Positions 16,954-26,301 are shown, counted from the stretch's first letter. The stretch: 64,000 bases of DNA from Sorangiineae bacterium MSr11954 (GCA_037157815.1 CP089984.1:3521001-3585000), one strand, 5' to 3'. Translations and numbers: made by a program. The notes: a model not told the origin generated them from the letters alone.

Positions 16954-17793
16954 ATGATCGTCCATCGATTCTTGCGCGAGCCTCTCGTTCATTTCGCCCT
17001 CATCGGTGCTGCCCTTTTTGCCACGGAGAGGCGCTGGCGGCCCGCGGAGCGCGCCGCCGTCGAGCAGAGCCGAACGATGCCGGCGCGCATCGAGGCCACC
17101 GATGACGTGCGGCGAGGGCTCACCGAGGAGCACATTCGCACGCACGGCCGCCCGCCCACACCGTCGGAGACGAATGCGCTCGTTGCGGCGTGGATCGACG
17201 ACGAGGTGCTCTTTCGCGAAGGGCTCGTGCGCGGCTTGGACAAAGACGATCCCCGCGTGCACCAGCGCGTCGTGGAAAAAATGTCATTTGTGCTGGAGCA
17301 AGGAATTACCCCTGCGGCGCCGACCGAAGAGGAGCTCTCCGCCTGGTTCAATGCGCATTCCAGCAAATGGGCGCAGCCGGAGCTCGTCGATTTCACGCAG
17401 GTGTTCGTCCAAGGCGACGGCGCCCCGGCGCAGGAACGCGCGCGCGGGATGCTCGCGGAGCTGGAGAAGGGCGCCAATCCCGCGGGCTTGGGGGATACCT
17501 TTTCCGGAGGGCGGCGCTATCGGCGGCGCAAAATTGCAGATTTGGGCGAGAGCTTCGGGCCGGACTTTTCGGCGGGCCTCGCGGAGCAGAAGGAGGGCAG
17601 GTGGGCGCTGCGTCGATCGCGTTTCGGGTTTCACCTCGTTCGCGTGGACCGACGCACGCCGGCGGAGAGACCGTCGCTATCGCAGGTGCGGGAGGAGGTC
17701 GCGTTGGACTTTCAGCAGGCCCATCGCGCCGAGAAAATGAACCGTGCCATCGCCGAGCTTCGAAAGCGATGGCCGGTCGAAAAAGCACCGTGA
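16954..17793 (+). CDS. membrane-anchored peptidylprolyl isomerase (parvulin/SurA-like)
   Basis: 279 residues from ATG 16954. MIVHRFLREPLVHFALIGAALF is an N-terminal membrane anchor. A SurA-type helical region (LVAAWIDDEVLFREGLVRGL, EEELSAWFNAHSSKW) and a Rotamase-type domain follow (VDFTQVFV, then FGPDFSAGL and a strand pattern RWALRRSRFGFHLVRVDRR). It would fold or hand over exported proteins. The stop overlaps the start of the HupE gene (TGATG), so the two are translationally coupled; the same pair is common in Proteobacteria. Confidence 0.85.
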   Translation: MIVHRFLREPLVHFALIGAALFATERRWRPAERAAVEQSRTMPARIEATDDVRRGLTEEHIRTHGRPPTPSETNALVAAWIDDEVLFREGLVRGLDKDDPRVHQRVVEKMSFVLEQGITPAAPTEEELSAWFNAHSSKWAQPELVDFTQVFVQGDGAPAQERARGMLAELEKGANPAGLGDTFSGGRRYRRRKIADLGESFGPDFSAGLAEQKEGRWALRRSRFGFHLVRVDRRTPAERPSLSQVREEVALDFQQAHRAEKMNRAIAELRKRWPVEKAP

Positions 17794-18749
17794 TGTGCCG
17801 GTGGCGCCTTCTCGCCGTGGCCACATGGGCCACGACGCCGGCGCTCGCCCGCGCTCACGACTTCAATCCGGGGGTGCTCGCGCTGACCGAAATCGGCAAT
17901 GGACGTTTCGACGTCGCCTGGACGGAGCCCATCGACAGCCGCGGCAGCACCGGGGAGGTCCGCGTCGTCTACCCTCCGCATTGCCAGCTCTCGGGGCGGC
18001 AACTCGAATGCGGCGCGAAAGGCCTGCGGGGCGAAATCGCATTCGCGGGCGCGCTGCGGCGCACGCAAATCGCCGTCAGCGTGCGTTATCGCGATGGCGA
18101 TGCCCTCGATACCATCGTGACCGGCGCCGATCCCCGCGTGCGCTTCGACAAGGCGTCGCGCTCCGAAACGGTCGGACGATGGATTCGGGTGGGGGCCGAG
18201 CACGTCGTCACCGGGCTCGATCATGTGGCCTTCGTCGTCGGGCTCTTTCTGGTCACGGGCATCCGGCGGCGACGCCTCGTCGCGACCATCACGGCCTTTA
18301 CGCTCGCGCATTCGCTCACGCTGGCCCCGGCGGCGCTGCACATCGTCGAGCTTCCGCGCGCGCCGGTGGAAGCCACCATCGCGGCGAGCGTGATGCTCGT
18401 GGCCCGGGAGTCCATGCACCGCGAACAGACGCTGACACGAATGCATCCTTGGCTCGTCGCCTTTGCGTTCGGGCTGATTCACGGCCTCGGCTTCGCGGGG
18501 GCGCTGGGCGAATTGGAATTGCCGCGCGGAGCTCTTGGCTTGGCACTCCTGTCGTTCAACGTCGGCGTGGAGCTCGCGCAGCTCGCCATCGTCGGCTCAC
18601 TTTTCGCCGTCGCGAACGTCGTGCGAGCCCTCCTCGAGCGCGGTGCAAGCATACCGATCGCGCCGGCGGCGAGGAGCATGGCACTCGTCCTCGGCGCCTT
18701 CGGGGCCTATTGGTTCATCGATCGCGTCTACTTCGTTTTGAATCGATAG
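17793..18749 (+). CDS. HupE/UreJ-family membrane protein
   Basis: 318 residues. The ATG overlaps the previous stop. A signal peptide (ending ALARAH) precedes a soluble domain of about 110 residues, then six to seven membrane helices. The HupE signature is clear: VTGLDHVAFVVGLFLV, AFTLAHSLTLAPAAL, FAFGLIHGLGFAGAL, and LLSFNVGVELAQL, with conserved His residues in the helices. Family members are proposed to move nickel/cobalt or other metals; the substrate here is not known. Functionally linked to the upstream isomerase by coupling. Confidence 0.88.
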   Translation: MCRWRLLAVATWATTPALARAHDFNPGVLALTEIGNGRFDVAWTEPIDSRGSTGEVRVVYPPHCQLSGRQLECGAKGLRGEIAFAGALRRTQIAVSVRYRDGDALDTIVTGADPRVRFDKASRSETVGRWIRVGAEHVVTGLDHVAFVVGLFLVTGIRRRRLVATITAFTLAHSLTLAPAALHIVELPRAPVEATIAASVMLVARESMHREQTLTRMHPWLVAFAFGLIHGLGFAGALGELELPRGALGLALLSFNVGVELAQLAIVGSLFAVANVVRALLERGASIPIAPAARSMALVLGAFGAYWFIDRVYFVLNR

Positions 18750-18835
18750 AGCGAGCTCCACCTCGTGGCCGCTCAACGATTCGTGAAGAACAATCAAATT
18801 GTGGAGCCGTGCGGCTTGTCGCTACGTTCGGCACC

Positions 18836-19345
18836 ATGAAATTTCGCATGCTCGCCCTCGGGGGTTTCGCGCTCATGCTCACGGCTTCGACGCCCCTTCG
18901 CGCCGACGATCGCGCCACCGCCGTGACGCCTTCGCTCGTTGGGACTTGGACGCTCAGCGCCGCCGACGACCTGCGCGCGGACGGCACGCGCGTTCCCGCG
19001 TATGGTACGGGCCCCAAGGGGATCCTCTTCCTCGGGGCCGACGGTCGCTATTCGGTCCAGATCTACCGCGCCACACGCCCTCGCTTCGCGTCCGGCGACA
19101 AGCGTCGCGGCACCGCCGACGAATACCGCGACGCCACGATCGGTGTGAGCGCCCACTTCGGCCGCTACGCCGTCGATCCCGTTGCGAAGACCATCACCTT
19201 TCGCATCGAATGCGCTTCCTTTCCCAACTGGGACGGCGCCGAGCAGAAACGGCCCTACACCGTCGACGGGGATGAGCTCAGTTGGCGCGTCCCCGCCACG
19301 CCCGACGGGACCATCCCGATCTCCGTGTGGCGCCGCGCACGTTAG
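18836..19345 (+). CDS. exported lipocalin-like domain protein
   Basis: 169 residues with a signal peptide (ending STPLRADD). The mature part follows the lipocalin-like pattern: LVGTWTLSAADDLRADGT, GILFLGADGRYSVQIYR, ISVWRR at the end. Family members are small secreted proteins of unknown ligand. Its stop (TAG 19343-19345) overlaps the stop of the oppositely oriented, IS-interrupted LysR gene. Confidence 0.72.
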   Translation: MKFRMLALGGFALMLTASTPLRADDRATAVTPSLVGTWTLSAADDLRADGTRVPAYGTGPKGILFLGADGRYSVQIYRATRPRFASGDKRRGTADEYRDATIGVSAHFGRYAVDPVAKTITFRIECASFPNWDGAEQKRPYTVDGDELSWRVPATPDGTIPISVWRRAR

Positions 19346-19455
19346 CGGTCTCGCATCGCACCTATCGCATCGCGCGCCCGCGGCGCCGGCACGCTCTGCG
19401 CGAGCACCTCGCCCACGATCCGTCGCAGGCGCTCGAACCCTGTCGTCCGCGCCTG
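19342..19455 (-). pseudogene. 3' end of the interrupted LysR gene
   Basis: Read on the minus strand these 38 codons end with ARDAIGAMRDR and a TAA stop. They are the C-terminal tail of the LysR gene whose main part lies at 21960-22795; the IS21 element sits between. Bases 19451-19455 (GCCTG) are the left copy of the target duplication. Confidence 0.85.
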
Positions 19456-19527
19456 TGTCAACGGCCACCGAAAACTGACCCATCTCGGCCATCAAAAACT
19501 GACCCACCCCGCCGCGATGGGGGGCAC

Positions 19528-20346
19528 TCACCGCGTGAGCGCCGGCACCTCCTGGGTCGCTTTGGGTTTGCTCTCGTCAGATCTTGAATCTGTCTTTTTG
19601 GTGGCCGCGGCCGGGACACGGTCTCCCGGACCGCGAGTGACGAGGACCTCCGCATGCTGGGCCAGACGGTCCAGGAGTGCGGCCGTCAGCTTGTCGTCGA
19701 CGAAGACCCGGTTCCATTCACTAAAAGCCAGATTCGATGTGATCACCGTTGCGCACCGTTCGTGCCGGGTGGACAAGACGTCGAAGAGCAGCTCTCCGCC
19801 GGCTTTTTCAAACGGTACAAAGCCAAGTTCGTCCACCACCAAGAGTGAAACCCTTCGCAGTCGCTCTTGCAGGCGAGAAAGAGCCCGTGCATCCCGGGCC
19901 TCGGTCAGTGCCCGGACCAAGTCGGAGGCGCGGTAAAAGAGCACGTGGTGACCGCGCTTGATGGCCTCGATGGCGAGCGCGATGGCCAAGTGCGTTTTTC
20001 CGGTGCCCACGGGGCCCAAGATCACGATGTTGCGCGCCGTCGGAATCCAGGCACCACGAGCCAAGTCTTCGACGCGGGCGCGTTCGAGACCGTGTGGCCT
20101 CCGCCAATCGAATTGCGACATCGTTTTTTGTACGGGCAGACGAGCCGCTCGCATGCGGCGCCCAATCGCGTGCTCGGCGCGGACCGCGAGCTCGGCGTCG
20201 AGCAACGCCCGCAAGTACTGCAACGGTGACCAGCCTTCGGCCAGCGATTGACGTCCCAGCGTTTCGCACTCTCGTGCGACGGTCGGTAGCTTGAGTACGC
20301 GCGTATGGGCGCGTACGGCGGCCAAGAGCACGTCGTCGGTGCTCAT
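19528..20346 (-). CDS. istB: IS21 helper ATPase IstB
   Basis: 272 residues from the ATG that overlaps the istA stop. A DnaA/DnaC-like AAA+ domain: Walker A GPVGTGKTHLAIALA (about residue 106), Walker B LLVVDELGFVPF, sensor region VITSNLAFSEW. It controls target choice and assembly with IstA. Translation is coupled to istA by the ATGA overlap. Confidence 0.95.
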   Translation of the reverse strand: MSTDDVLLAAVRAHTRVLKLPTVARECETLGRQSLAEGWSPLQYLRALLDAELAVRAEHAIGRRMRAARLPVQKTMSQFDWRRPHGLERARVEDLARGAWIPTARNIVILGPVGTGKTHLAIALAIEAIKRGHHVLFYRASDLVRALTEARDARALSRLQERLRRVSLLVVDELGFVPFEKAGGELLFDVLSTRHERCATVITSNLAFSEWNRVFVDDKLTAALLDRLAQHAEVLVTRGPGDRVPAAATKKTDSRSDESKPKATQEVPALTR

Positions 20347-21809
20347 GCCGACGCCCTCTCGAGAAGCACGTCGTAGCGCGATAGGTCGGGCGTCTCGACC
20401 GCGTATTCCGATAATGCCAGCGGGACAGCGGCGAGGGTTTCGGTGCGCCTTGTGCGTTGCAGAAAGGGCACCAGCGTACCGCACGCAAGGGCGGTGATGA
20501 TGGCTTGCTTGACCCGACCGACTCCCTCGCGGTCAGCGCGCTCCAACCACGGAGCCAGTCTTCGTGCAGCTTCGATCAGGTCGGGCGAATACCGATTGCA
20601 AAGCGTCTCCCAGAGCTCGGGCCATGGTGAGCCGAATTGTACCACCAACTCGTGAGCGACCTGGCGCAGAGCTTGTGGCTTGCGCGATAGTGGCAGTAGC
20701 AAATGCCGATAGTCGATACTTCGGCCACCGAAGGCGACGCGAGGATGGCAGATGGTCTCGTCGCCTTTGGCAAAGGTGACGGTGTCGATGCCCAGGAACA
20801 GGTCGACCATCTGACCGCACCACCGACTGGGCACCGAGTAGTGAGCGCCCGCGACGAGGTAGCTGGCGTGGTGGCGAAGCTGCACGGTGCGTACCTGGCG
20901 GCCGTCAAAAGGCGCTGGGAGAGGCCGCAGCGCGCTGCGCTCACGGGCCCAGGCCTCGACGTACATCGGATTGCGTGAATGCTGGGCATCGAGGCGTGCT
21001 TGCAAAGCCGAGGTCATGGCCGCAAGTGATTTACCGCGCGGAATGGGCACCAAATGCTGGCGACGTATGTGTCCTCCGCGGCGCTCGACTCCTCCCTTGT
21101 CGTGGCCTTCGCCGGGGCGGCAAAAACGCGGCTCGAAGGCGTAGTGGGCGCAAAGCGCGGCGAATCGGGGCCGAAGCAGCCGTGGCGCCCCGACGAGGAT
21201 CTTGGCCACGGCCGCGCTCAAGTTGTCATAGGCCACGGCGGCCACCACCCCCGCGAAGTAGGTAAACGCCGCAACGTGAGCCGCTAAGAACCAAGTGGCG
21301 TCTTGTTGCGCGCAGAGCATGGCGAAGTCGCGCCCTGAGTGCATCAAGCGCATCACGAACATCCACGCCTTCTGGCGAATCCCCGAGGGCTCGACCCACA
21401 CTTCGAAAAAATCCACCTGTGCGAGCTCGCCGGGCGTGTACACCAGAGGAACAGTCACCTCACGCTCACCGCTCCGGAATTCGGCCACCAATCGCCGCAC
21501 GGTGCGCTCGCTCGCCGTGTGCCCGTTTTCACGCAATAGCTCCCACAGCCGCTTGGCCGTCAGCCGCTGTTTGCCCGCCGTAAAGGATCGGCGCGCTCGC
21601 CAGATAGCCGCGGCCGCCGTGGCCACCTCGTCGCGCACCGGGCTTGGTCGGACCTGTTTTTCTGGCCTTGGAACCGGAATCTTGTTGGCCCTCACGTATC
21701 GCCGAATCGTGTTTCGCGACAATCCGAGCTCCCGCGCCACTTCTCGAATCGGAACCCCTTCGCTCGCCACCTTGTGTCGAATCACTGCCACCACGTCCAT
21801 CGGCACCAT
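20343..21809 (-). CDS. istA: IS21 transposase IstA
   Basis: 488 residues. The N-terminal helix-turn-helix (REVARELGLSRNTIRRYVRA) is followed by an rve-type integrase core: first Asp in LAQVDFFEVWVEP, second Asp in VAYDNLSAAV, and the Glu in GGVERRGGHIRR. A C-terminal beta domain follows. Full length for the family, no frameshift. Confidence 0.95.
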   Translation of the reverse strand: MVPMDVVAVIRHKVASEGVPIREVARELGLSRNTIRRYVRANKIPVPRPEKQVRPSPVRDEVATAAAAIWRARRSFTAGKQRLTAKRLWELLRENGHTASERTVRRLVAEFRSGEREVTVPLVYTPGELAQVDFFEVWVEPSGIRQKAWMFVMRLMHSGRDFAMLCAQQDATWFLAAHVAAFTYFAGVVAAVAYDNLSAAVAKILVGAPRLLRPRFAALCAHYAFEPRFCRPGEGHDKGGVERRGGHIRRQHLVPIPRGKSLAAMTSALQARLDAQHSRNPMYVEAWARERSALRPLPAPFDGRQVRTVQLRHHASYLVAGAHYSVPSRWCGQMVDLFLGIDTVTFAKGDETICHPRVAFGGRSIDYRHLLLPLSRKPQALRQVAHELVVQFGSPWPELWETLCNRYSPDLIEAARRLAPWLERADREGVGRVKQAIITALACGTLVPFLQRTRRTETLAAVPLALSEYAVETPDLSRYDVLLERASA

Positions 21810-21959
21810 CCCCGGACGACGACTCCATCGCCCGCTCGCCTGTCCACCCCTTTCAGGGGTGGGTCAATTTTCCCTGGCCGAAACTGCTCCCCCCCGCGCT
21901 CCGCCGGGTGGGTCAATTTCTGGTGGCCGTCGTGGGTCAATTTAACGTGGCCGCGTACA

Positions 21960-22795
21960 GCCTGCGTCCGGCCGTGCAAGGTCACCGGGAACGTCCCCAA
22001 TCGCGGCAGCCCGAACAGCCTCTTGCTTGCCACGAGCTCCGGCGGCAAACCAATCGGCGCCCGCAACGTCACGCCGAGACCTGCGCGCGCCGCCGCCCAT
22101 AGCCCGCTCGGGCTCGGGCTGACCGCGGCCAGCCGCCATGCCACGCCGGCGGCATCGAGCGCATCGATCGCCGCTTTGCGAAATGCGCACTGCGGGCCGA
22201 GGAGCACCAGCGGCAGCGGCTCGCCCTTTCGCCGCACGAAGTCTCGCCCCGCGATCCACGCCAGCTCCACCTCTGCGAGCGTCTGCGCCGTCGCACGCTC
22301 GGCATGCCCGATCGCGATCGCCAAATCGAGCTGCCCCTTGCCGACGGCGTCGGCGAGCACGGCGCTTCCCTCGATGCGCACCTCCAACTGGGCCCGCGGA
22401 TACAGCTCACCAAAGCGCGCCAATGCCGCGGGCAACACCGCGTCCGCGAAGTCCTGGCAGCATCCGAGGCCGATGCTCCCCGCCGTCGCCGTACCTCCGA
22501 CGGCATCGAGGAGCTCGTCGTTCAACTCGAGCATGCGCCGCGCATAACGCAGTACGAGCTCGCCGGCTTCGGTCAGCGCCAAGCCGCGTCCGCGCTTGCG
22601 AAACAGCGTCACCCCCATGTCGGCTTGGAGCCGCTTCATCTGCAAGCTGATCGCCGACGGCGTCCTCCCCAATTGCGCCGCCGCCTGTCCGTATCCACCG
22701 AGCGCATCCGCGGTGACCAGCGTACGCAACGTATCGAGATCGAGGGTCACGCGCGGATTCGGGTGCGCGAGCCGATCGCGGGCAGCATGGTTCAT
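21960..22795 (-). pseudogene. LysR-family regulator, interrupted by the IS21 element
   Basis: The N-terminal winged helix (GYGQAAAQLGRTPSAISLQMK) and most of the substrate-binding domain (IGLGCCQDFADAVLPAALAR; LDLAIAIGHAE) are intact up to RTQ. There the IS21 right end begins. Removing the element and one GCCTG copy joins 21960 to 19450 and gives exactly 945 nt, an unbroken 314-residue LysR protein ending at 19342. Before insertion it was a complete regulator; the interrupted form would end in IS-encoded residues and is probably inactive. Confidence 0.92.
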
Positions 22796-23025
22796 AGCGC
22801 GGTTTGACTACGAAGCGCGCGCCGGCAAAAGACCGATCGCTGCATGGCCCGCGCCTTTCGCAGCATTTCTATCGCCGTGCCGCTTCGGTGCCGCGCGATA
22901 CACCGCAAAAATTTCAAACTGTGCGCGACAAACTCCGCGGACGCGGTGACAGCCAGCCCCCGCTCGACAAAATCATGGGCGGCAACGTCACCCGCCTCTT
23001 TTTTGAGGTGTGCGGGTGACCTTTC

Positions 23026-23163
23026 TCATGGCGCGATGAGCGCTTCGAGCGACTTCCAGAGCTCGGGCGACGCACCTCCAAGCCAGGAGCGGTCCACCTT
23101 GATGCACTCTTGAGAAATCGTGACTCCGTTTTCTCGCAAGAAGCCCGCCTTGACGAGCTCCAC
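23026..23163 (-). CDS. small ORF, 45 residues, unknown
   Basis: From a GTG preceded by GGAGGAG at normal spacing, the minus strand encodes MELVKAGFLRENGVTISQ and then a helix with WLGGASPELWKSLEALIAP. The composition is protein-like. It could be a complete small protein or the C-terminal end of a decayed gene, since the same frame is open for 15 more codons upstream. No family recognised. Confidence 0.38.
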   Translation of the reverse strand: MELVKAGFLRENGVTISQECIKVDRSWLGGASPELWKSLEALIAP

Positions 23164-23359
23164 GTTGTCGTTCTCCTCCGGCGCCTTGCGGGCTGCGTCA
23201 CGAACGTCCGTTCACACCGATGCACCCGGCGCGGCGCGCCCGTCGAAGTCGGCGGTTTCTCGTCGGGAGACCTCCTCCCGCACGAGGGTGAAAGAAATAA
23301 GTCAGCGTCTTTGTCGAAGTTGGGCTGCCTCGTTCGTCGTCCCGCCAAGAGGTGCAGTC

Positions 23360-24004
23360 ATGAGAAAGCTAATCTTGAAGATGTCGATCTCCCTTGACGG
23401 TTTCGTCGCAGGGCCGAATGGCGAAACGGACTGGATGATTCGGAGCATGAGCGACGAGGGAAAGGCTTGGATCGTGGAAGCATTGGGGAACGTGGGGCTT
23501 CTCGCGGTGGGCAGCCGCACCTTTCAAGCCATGGCGACGTACTGGCCAAGGTCCACCGACGTGCTGGCGCCTCCCATGAACCAGATCCCCAAGGCGGTCT
23601 TTTCGAGAACGGGGACGAACATCGAGGTAGCGACGACACGCGCTCTCGAGGACGCTCGGGCTCGGGCCCTGCCCGAGTCGAAGCCGGATCCGCAGGCGCT
23701 CGAGGGCTGGAGGAGCGCGCGAATCGTCACCGGGGATCTGTTCGACGCGATCACGCGTCTCAAGCAAGAGCCCGGGAAGGACATCGTCGCGTTCGGGGGG
23801 GTGGAGCTCGCGCAAAACCTCGCGAGCCTCGGCGTCATCGACGAGTACCGACTGGTGGTTCACCCGGTGGCCGTGGGAAAGGGCCTTCCGCTCTTTTCGC
23901 GTCTGACGGCCCCCGTGGATCTCGAGCTCGTCGAGCTCAAGGCCTTCAAAACCGGCACCGTCGCACACGTCTACAGGGCTCGCCCCACCAGCCGGGCCGC
24001 ATGA
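23360..24004 (+). CDS. RibD C-terminal-like (dihydrofolate reductase fold) protein
   Basis: 214 residues. It opens with MRKLILKMSISLDGFVAG and PNGETDWM, the classic start of the YwjB/YyaP group, and ends with FGGVELAQNLASLGVIDEYRL and VVHPVAVGKGLPLF, the NADPH-binding signature. Family members are small reductases of unknown substrate, not true folate enzymes. GAGG lies upstream of the ATG at 23360. A related but divergent protein is encoded at 63060. Confidence 0.9.
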   Translation: MRKLILKMSISLDGFVAGPNGETDWMIRSMSDEGKAWIVEALGNVGLLAVGSRTFQAMATYWPRSTDVLAPPMNQIPKAVFSRTGTNIEVATTRALEDARARALPESKPDPQALEGWRSARIVTGDLFDAITRLKQEPGKDIVAFGGVELAQNLASLGVIDEYRLVVHPVAVGKGLPLFSRLTAPVDLELVELKAFKTGTVAHVYRARPTSRAA

Positions 24005-24037
24005 GCGCTCGTCGGGGTCATTCGTTCGGGGCAACCA

Positions 24038-24382
24038 TCAAGAAGACCGAATGGCATCGGAGAGGTCGATGGCATGGTCGACATGACGAAGATCGAGCTG
24101 CTCTCCCTCGCGACGCGGGTCGTAATCGAACTGCCGAACCGCGTACTCGATCACGCGTCGCACGATGCGGTTGGTGATCACGATTTGCTCGGTCAGCGCA
24201 GTGACCCCATTTCCCATCGGGGTTTTGGTGTGATGGTAGCCGAGCGAGCAGGTGATCGTTGGTCCGGCAGGGCCGTCTGGCCACACCACCAACGAAATCC
24301 AACCGTCGTTGCCGGTGGCCCGCCAACGGTACTTCACGTCGTGCACGACGATGTTTCGTGCGCCCTTCGTCGACTTTGCCAT
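24038..24382 (-). CDS. conserved hypothetical protein
   Basis: 114 residues from ATG 24382; the open frame extends upstream without support. A small alpha/beta protein: NIVVHDVKYRWRATGNDGWI, then VVWPDGPAGPTITCSLGYHH, and a helix ITNRIVRRVIEYAVRQFDYD. The Trp-rich strand pattern and the C-terminal helix look conserved-domain-like, but I do not know the function. Convergent with the reductase at 23360. Confidence 0.65.
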   Translation of the reverse strand: MAKSTKGARNIVVHDVKYRWRATGNDGWISLVVWPDGPAGPTITCSLGYHHTKTPMGNGVTALTEQIVITNRIVRRVIEYAVRQFDYDPRREGEQLDLRHVDHAIDLSDAIRSS

Positions 24383-24467
24383 CCTCGCACCGAGGATAGC
24401 ACCGTTGGAACCACGGGCGCCCGGTCCCGCTGGGCTCCAGCGCCGTCCGTCCGTGTTGCCCGAAGTT

Positions 24468-25418
24468 TCACGAGGCATTCCCGCGCGGAGCTCGGGATTC
24501 GCGGGCGGCGGCCGAGCGGCTCTTTACGTGATCGATGAAGGCGCGCAGCTTCGGCATGATTTGCCGGTGGCCGGGATAATAGAGAAATACGCCGGGCGCC
24601 ATCGGCGCGAACGGCTCCAGCACGCGCACGAGCTTTCCCGCTCTCACCGCCTCGGCGGCGATGGGCTCGGGCACTTGTGCGAGACCAATGCCTTCGAGCG
24701 CCGCGCCGAGCATGGTGGGAAAGTCGCTGGCGATCAGGGGGCCCGATACCGCCATCTCGATCGCGCGGCCTTGGTCGTCGAGCGACCATAGCGCGAGCCC
24801 GCCGTTGGAGCGCCGCCATCTCAAACATGCATGCCGGCGCAAATCGTCGGGGCGCTCGGGCCGGTCCTTGCGGGCGAAATAGGCGGGGCTGCCGACGATG
24901 ACGAACCGAAACGGCGGCGTCAAACGCACGGTGACCATATCGGCGGCGATGAACTGGCCCATTCGGACGCCCGCGTCGAAACCTTTGGCCGCCAGGTCGA
25001 CCAGCTCCGCGCTCGCGGCGATTTCCACCTCGACCTCGGGATAGGCCTCGCAGAAGGATGCCACCAGCGGCTCCAGCAGGATCGGCACCACCGCGCGCGG
25101 CACGGAGAGGCGGAGCAGGCCGGACGGCCGCTGTCCGAGCTCGCTCGCGACATGGCTCGCGGCGACCAGCTCCTCGAACGCGGGCTTTGCGCGCGAGAGG
25201 AATCTTTCGCCCGCTTCCGTCAGGCCGACGCTGCGCGTCGTGCGGATGAAGAGCGCCGCGCCGATGCGCGTCTCGAGCGCACGCACCGCCTGGCTGATCG
25301 CCGAGGGCGTCACCCCGAGCTCGGCGGCTGCTTTGCGAAAGCTGCGGTGCTGGGCCACGCTCAGAAACGCCTCCACGCCGTCGAGCGCACCCTGCCTGAC
25401 TGTGAAGTGCTGCTTCAT
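24468..25418 (-). CDS. LysR-family transcriptional regulator
   Basis: 316 residues. The N-terminal winged helix reads AFLSVAQHRSFRKAAAELGV with TPSAISQAVRALETRIG. The substrate-binding domain follows (LRLSVPRAVVPILLEPLVAS; FDAGVRMGQFI; FRFVIVGSPAYFARKDRPE). It belongs to the subgroup with AlcR-like GGxTFxxLR-free N-termini. It is divergently transcribed from the small ORF and membrane protein at 25496-26223, which it probably controls. Confidence 0.93.
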   Translation of the reverse strand: MKQHFTVRQGALDGVEAFLSVAQHRSFRKAAAELGVTPSAISQAVRALETRIGAALFIRTTRSVGLTEAGERFLSRAKPAFEELVAASHVASELGQRPSGLLRLSVPRAVVPILLEPLVASFCEAYPEVEVEIAASAELVDLAAKGFDAGVRMGQFIAADMVTVRLTPPFRFVIVGSPAYFARKDRPERPDDLRRHACLRWRRSNGGLALWSLDDQGRAIEMAVSGPLIASDFPTMLGAALEGIGLAQVPEPIAAEAVRAGKLVRVLEPFAPMAPGVFLYYPGHRQIMPKLRAFIDHVKSRSAAARESRAPRGNAS

Positions 25419-25495
25419 GCCCTGTCGACATTATCGCGGATAGTCGCTCACGGAAAGCGACCGTACATCCGACGTGCACATCCGGAGGACCCCCC

Positions 25496-25708
25496 ATGAC
25501 CGATGCACGCGATGGCGTACGCCATCCCTACGATGCGACCGGCCTCACCGAGCGGCTGAAGGTGGCGTTTTCTCCTCTCGAACCGGGCTCTCCGCAGCTC
25601 GCCACCAACACGAGGCGAACTTTCATGGAAGGCCGAATCGGCATCCCGAGCGCGGCGCTCGAGGCCGCGGGATCATCACTCGAACGGAGGCTAAAATGTC
25701 GCCGGTAG
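25496..25708 (+). CDS. small ORF, 70 residues, unknown
   Basis: The ATG is preceded by GGAGGA (25483-25488) at good spacing. It encodes a hydrophilic peptide starting MTDARDGVRHPYDATGLTER. The end overlaps the start of the next gene by 13 nt, which suggests coupled translation. No family recognised; it may be the truncated head of an enzyme gene replaced by the membrane-protein gene. Confidence 0.42.
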   Translation: MTDARDGVRHPYDATGLTERLKVAFSPLEPGSPQLATNTRRTFMEGRIGIPSAALEAAGSSLERRLKCRR

Positions 25709-26223
25709 TCATCTTCGATATTCAACTCATTTCGGGTTACGTCGCGTGGCTGCTCTGCTTCGGCGCGTACGCCCTCCCCAAGCTCGAATCGATGGACCAT
25801 GTCGCCGCGCAACGCGCCATCGCCACCTTGCACAGCTTTCGCTTCATCGGGCTCGTCTTCCTCGTTCCAGGCGTCGTCGGCCCTCATTTGCCCGAGAGCT
25901 TCGCGGCGTTCGCGGCCTACGGCGACTTTGCAACCGGGGTGCTGGCCCTGCTGGCGCTTCTCACCGTGAGGGTACGCCCGGTTTTTTGGCTGTTCATCGT
26001 CGCCTTCAATGTCGTGGGCGCGGGCGACCTCGTCCTCGACTATTATCATGCCGTTCGGGCCGGCCTTCCTGAACGGGCGGGGGAGTTGGGCGCGGCATAT
26101 GCGATCCCGAGCATCTACGTACCCCTGCTGATGATCACGCACGTGGTCGCGTTCTCGTTGCTCGTACGTGCTCGGTCCAAGCCGGCTCCCGTCCTCGCAG
26201 CGCCCGATCCCATATCGGACTAA
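25696..26223 (+). CDS. integral membrane protein, unknown
   Basis: 175 residues, ATG preceded by GGAGG (25686-25690). Four to five membrane helices: YVAWLLCFGAYALPKL, FRFIGLVFLVPGVVG, FATGVLALLALLTV, VFWLFIVAFNVVGAGDLVLD, and YVPLLMITHVVAFSLLV. No transporter or enzyme motif. The divergent LysR regulator suggests inducible expression in response to a small molecule. Confidence 0.78.
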   Translation: MSPVVIFDIQLISGYVAWLLCFGAYALPKLESMDHVAAQRAIATLHSFRFIGLVFLVPGVVGPHLPESFAAFAAYGDFATGVLALLALLTVRVRPVFWLFIVAFNVVGAGDLVLDYYHAVRAGLPERAGELGAAYAIPSIYVPLLMITHVVAFSLLVRARSKPAPVLAAPDPISD

Positions 26224-26301
26224 GACAATGCGCGCCCGGTGCTTGCCGGTCAGCGACTCAAAATGGCCACGGCATGTCATTTGGTCGCACGCGCCGATGG
26301 G

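Larger units (their letters stand above)
19456..21959 (-). mobile_element. IS21-family insertion sequence, intact, with target duplication
   Basis: 2504 bp carrying istA and istB in the usual overlapping order. The ends are TGT...ACA, with multiple internal copies of a motif ending in TGACCCA: two at the left (around 19459-19508) and three at the right (around 21860-21955), as in IS21 ends. A 5-bp duplication GCCTG flanks it (19451-19455 and 21960-21964). Both ends and both genes look intact, suggesting a recent insertion. Confidence 0.93.

Noticed and set aside
23120-23359. An N-terminal extension of the RibD-C-like reductase starting at 23120
   Set aside because: The family start MRKLILKMSISLDGFV lies at 23360 after a ribosome site; the extension is low-complexity and unlike the family.
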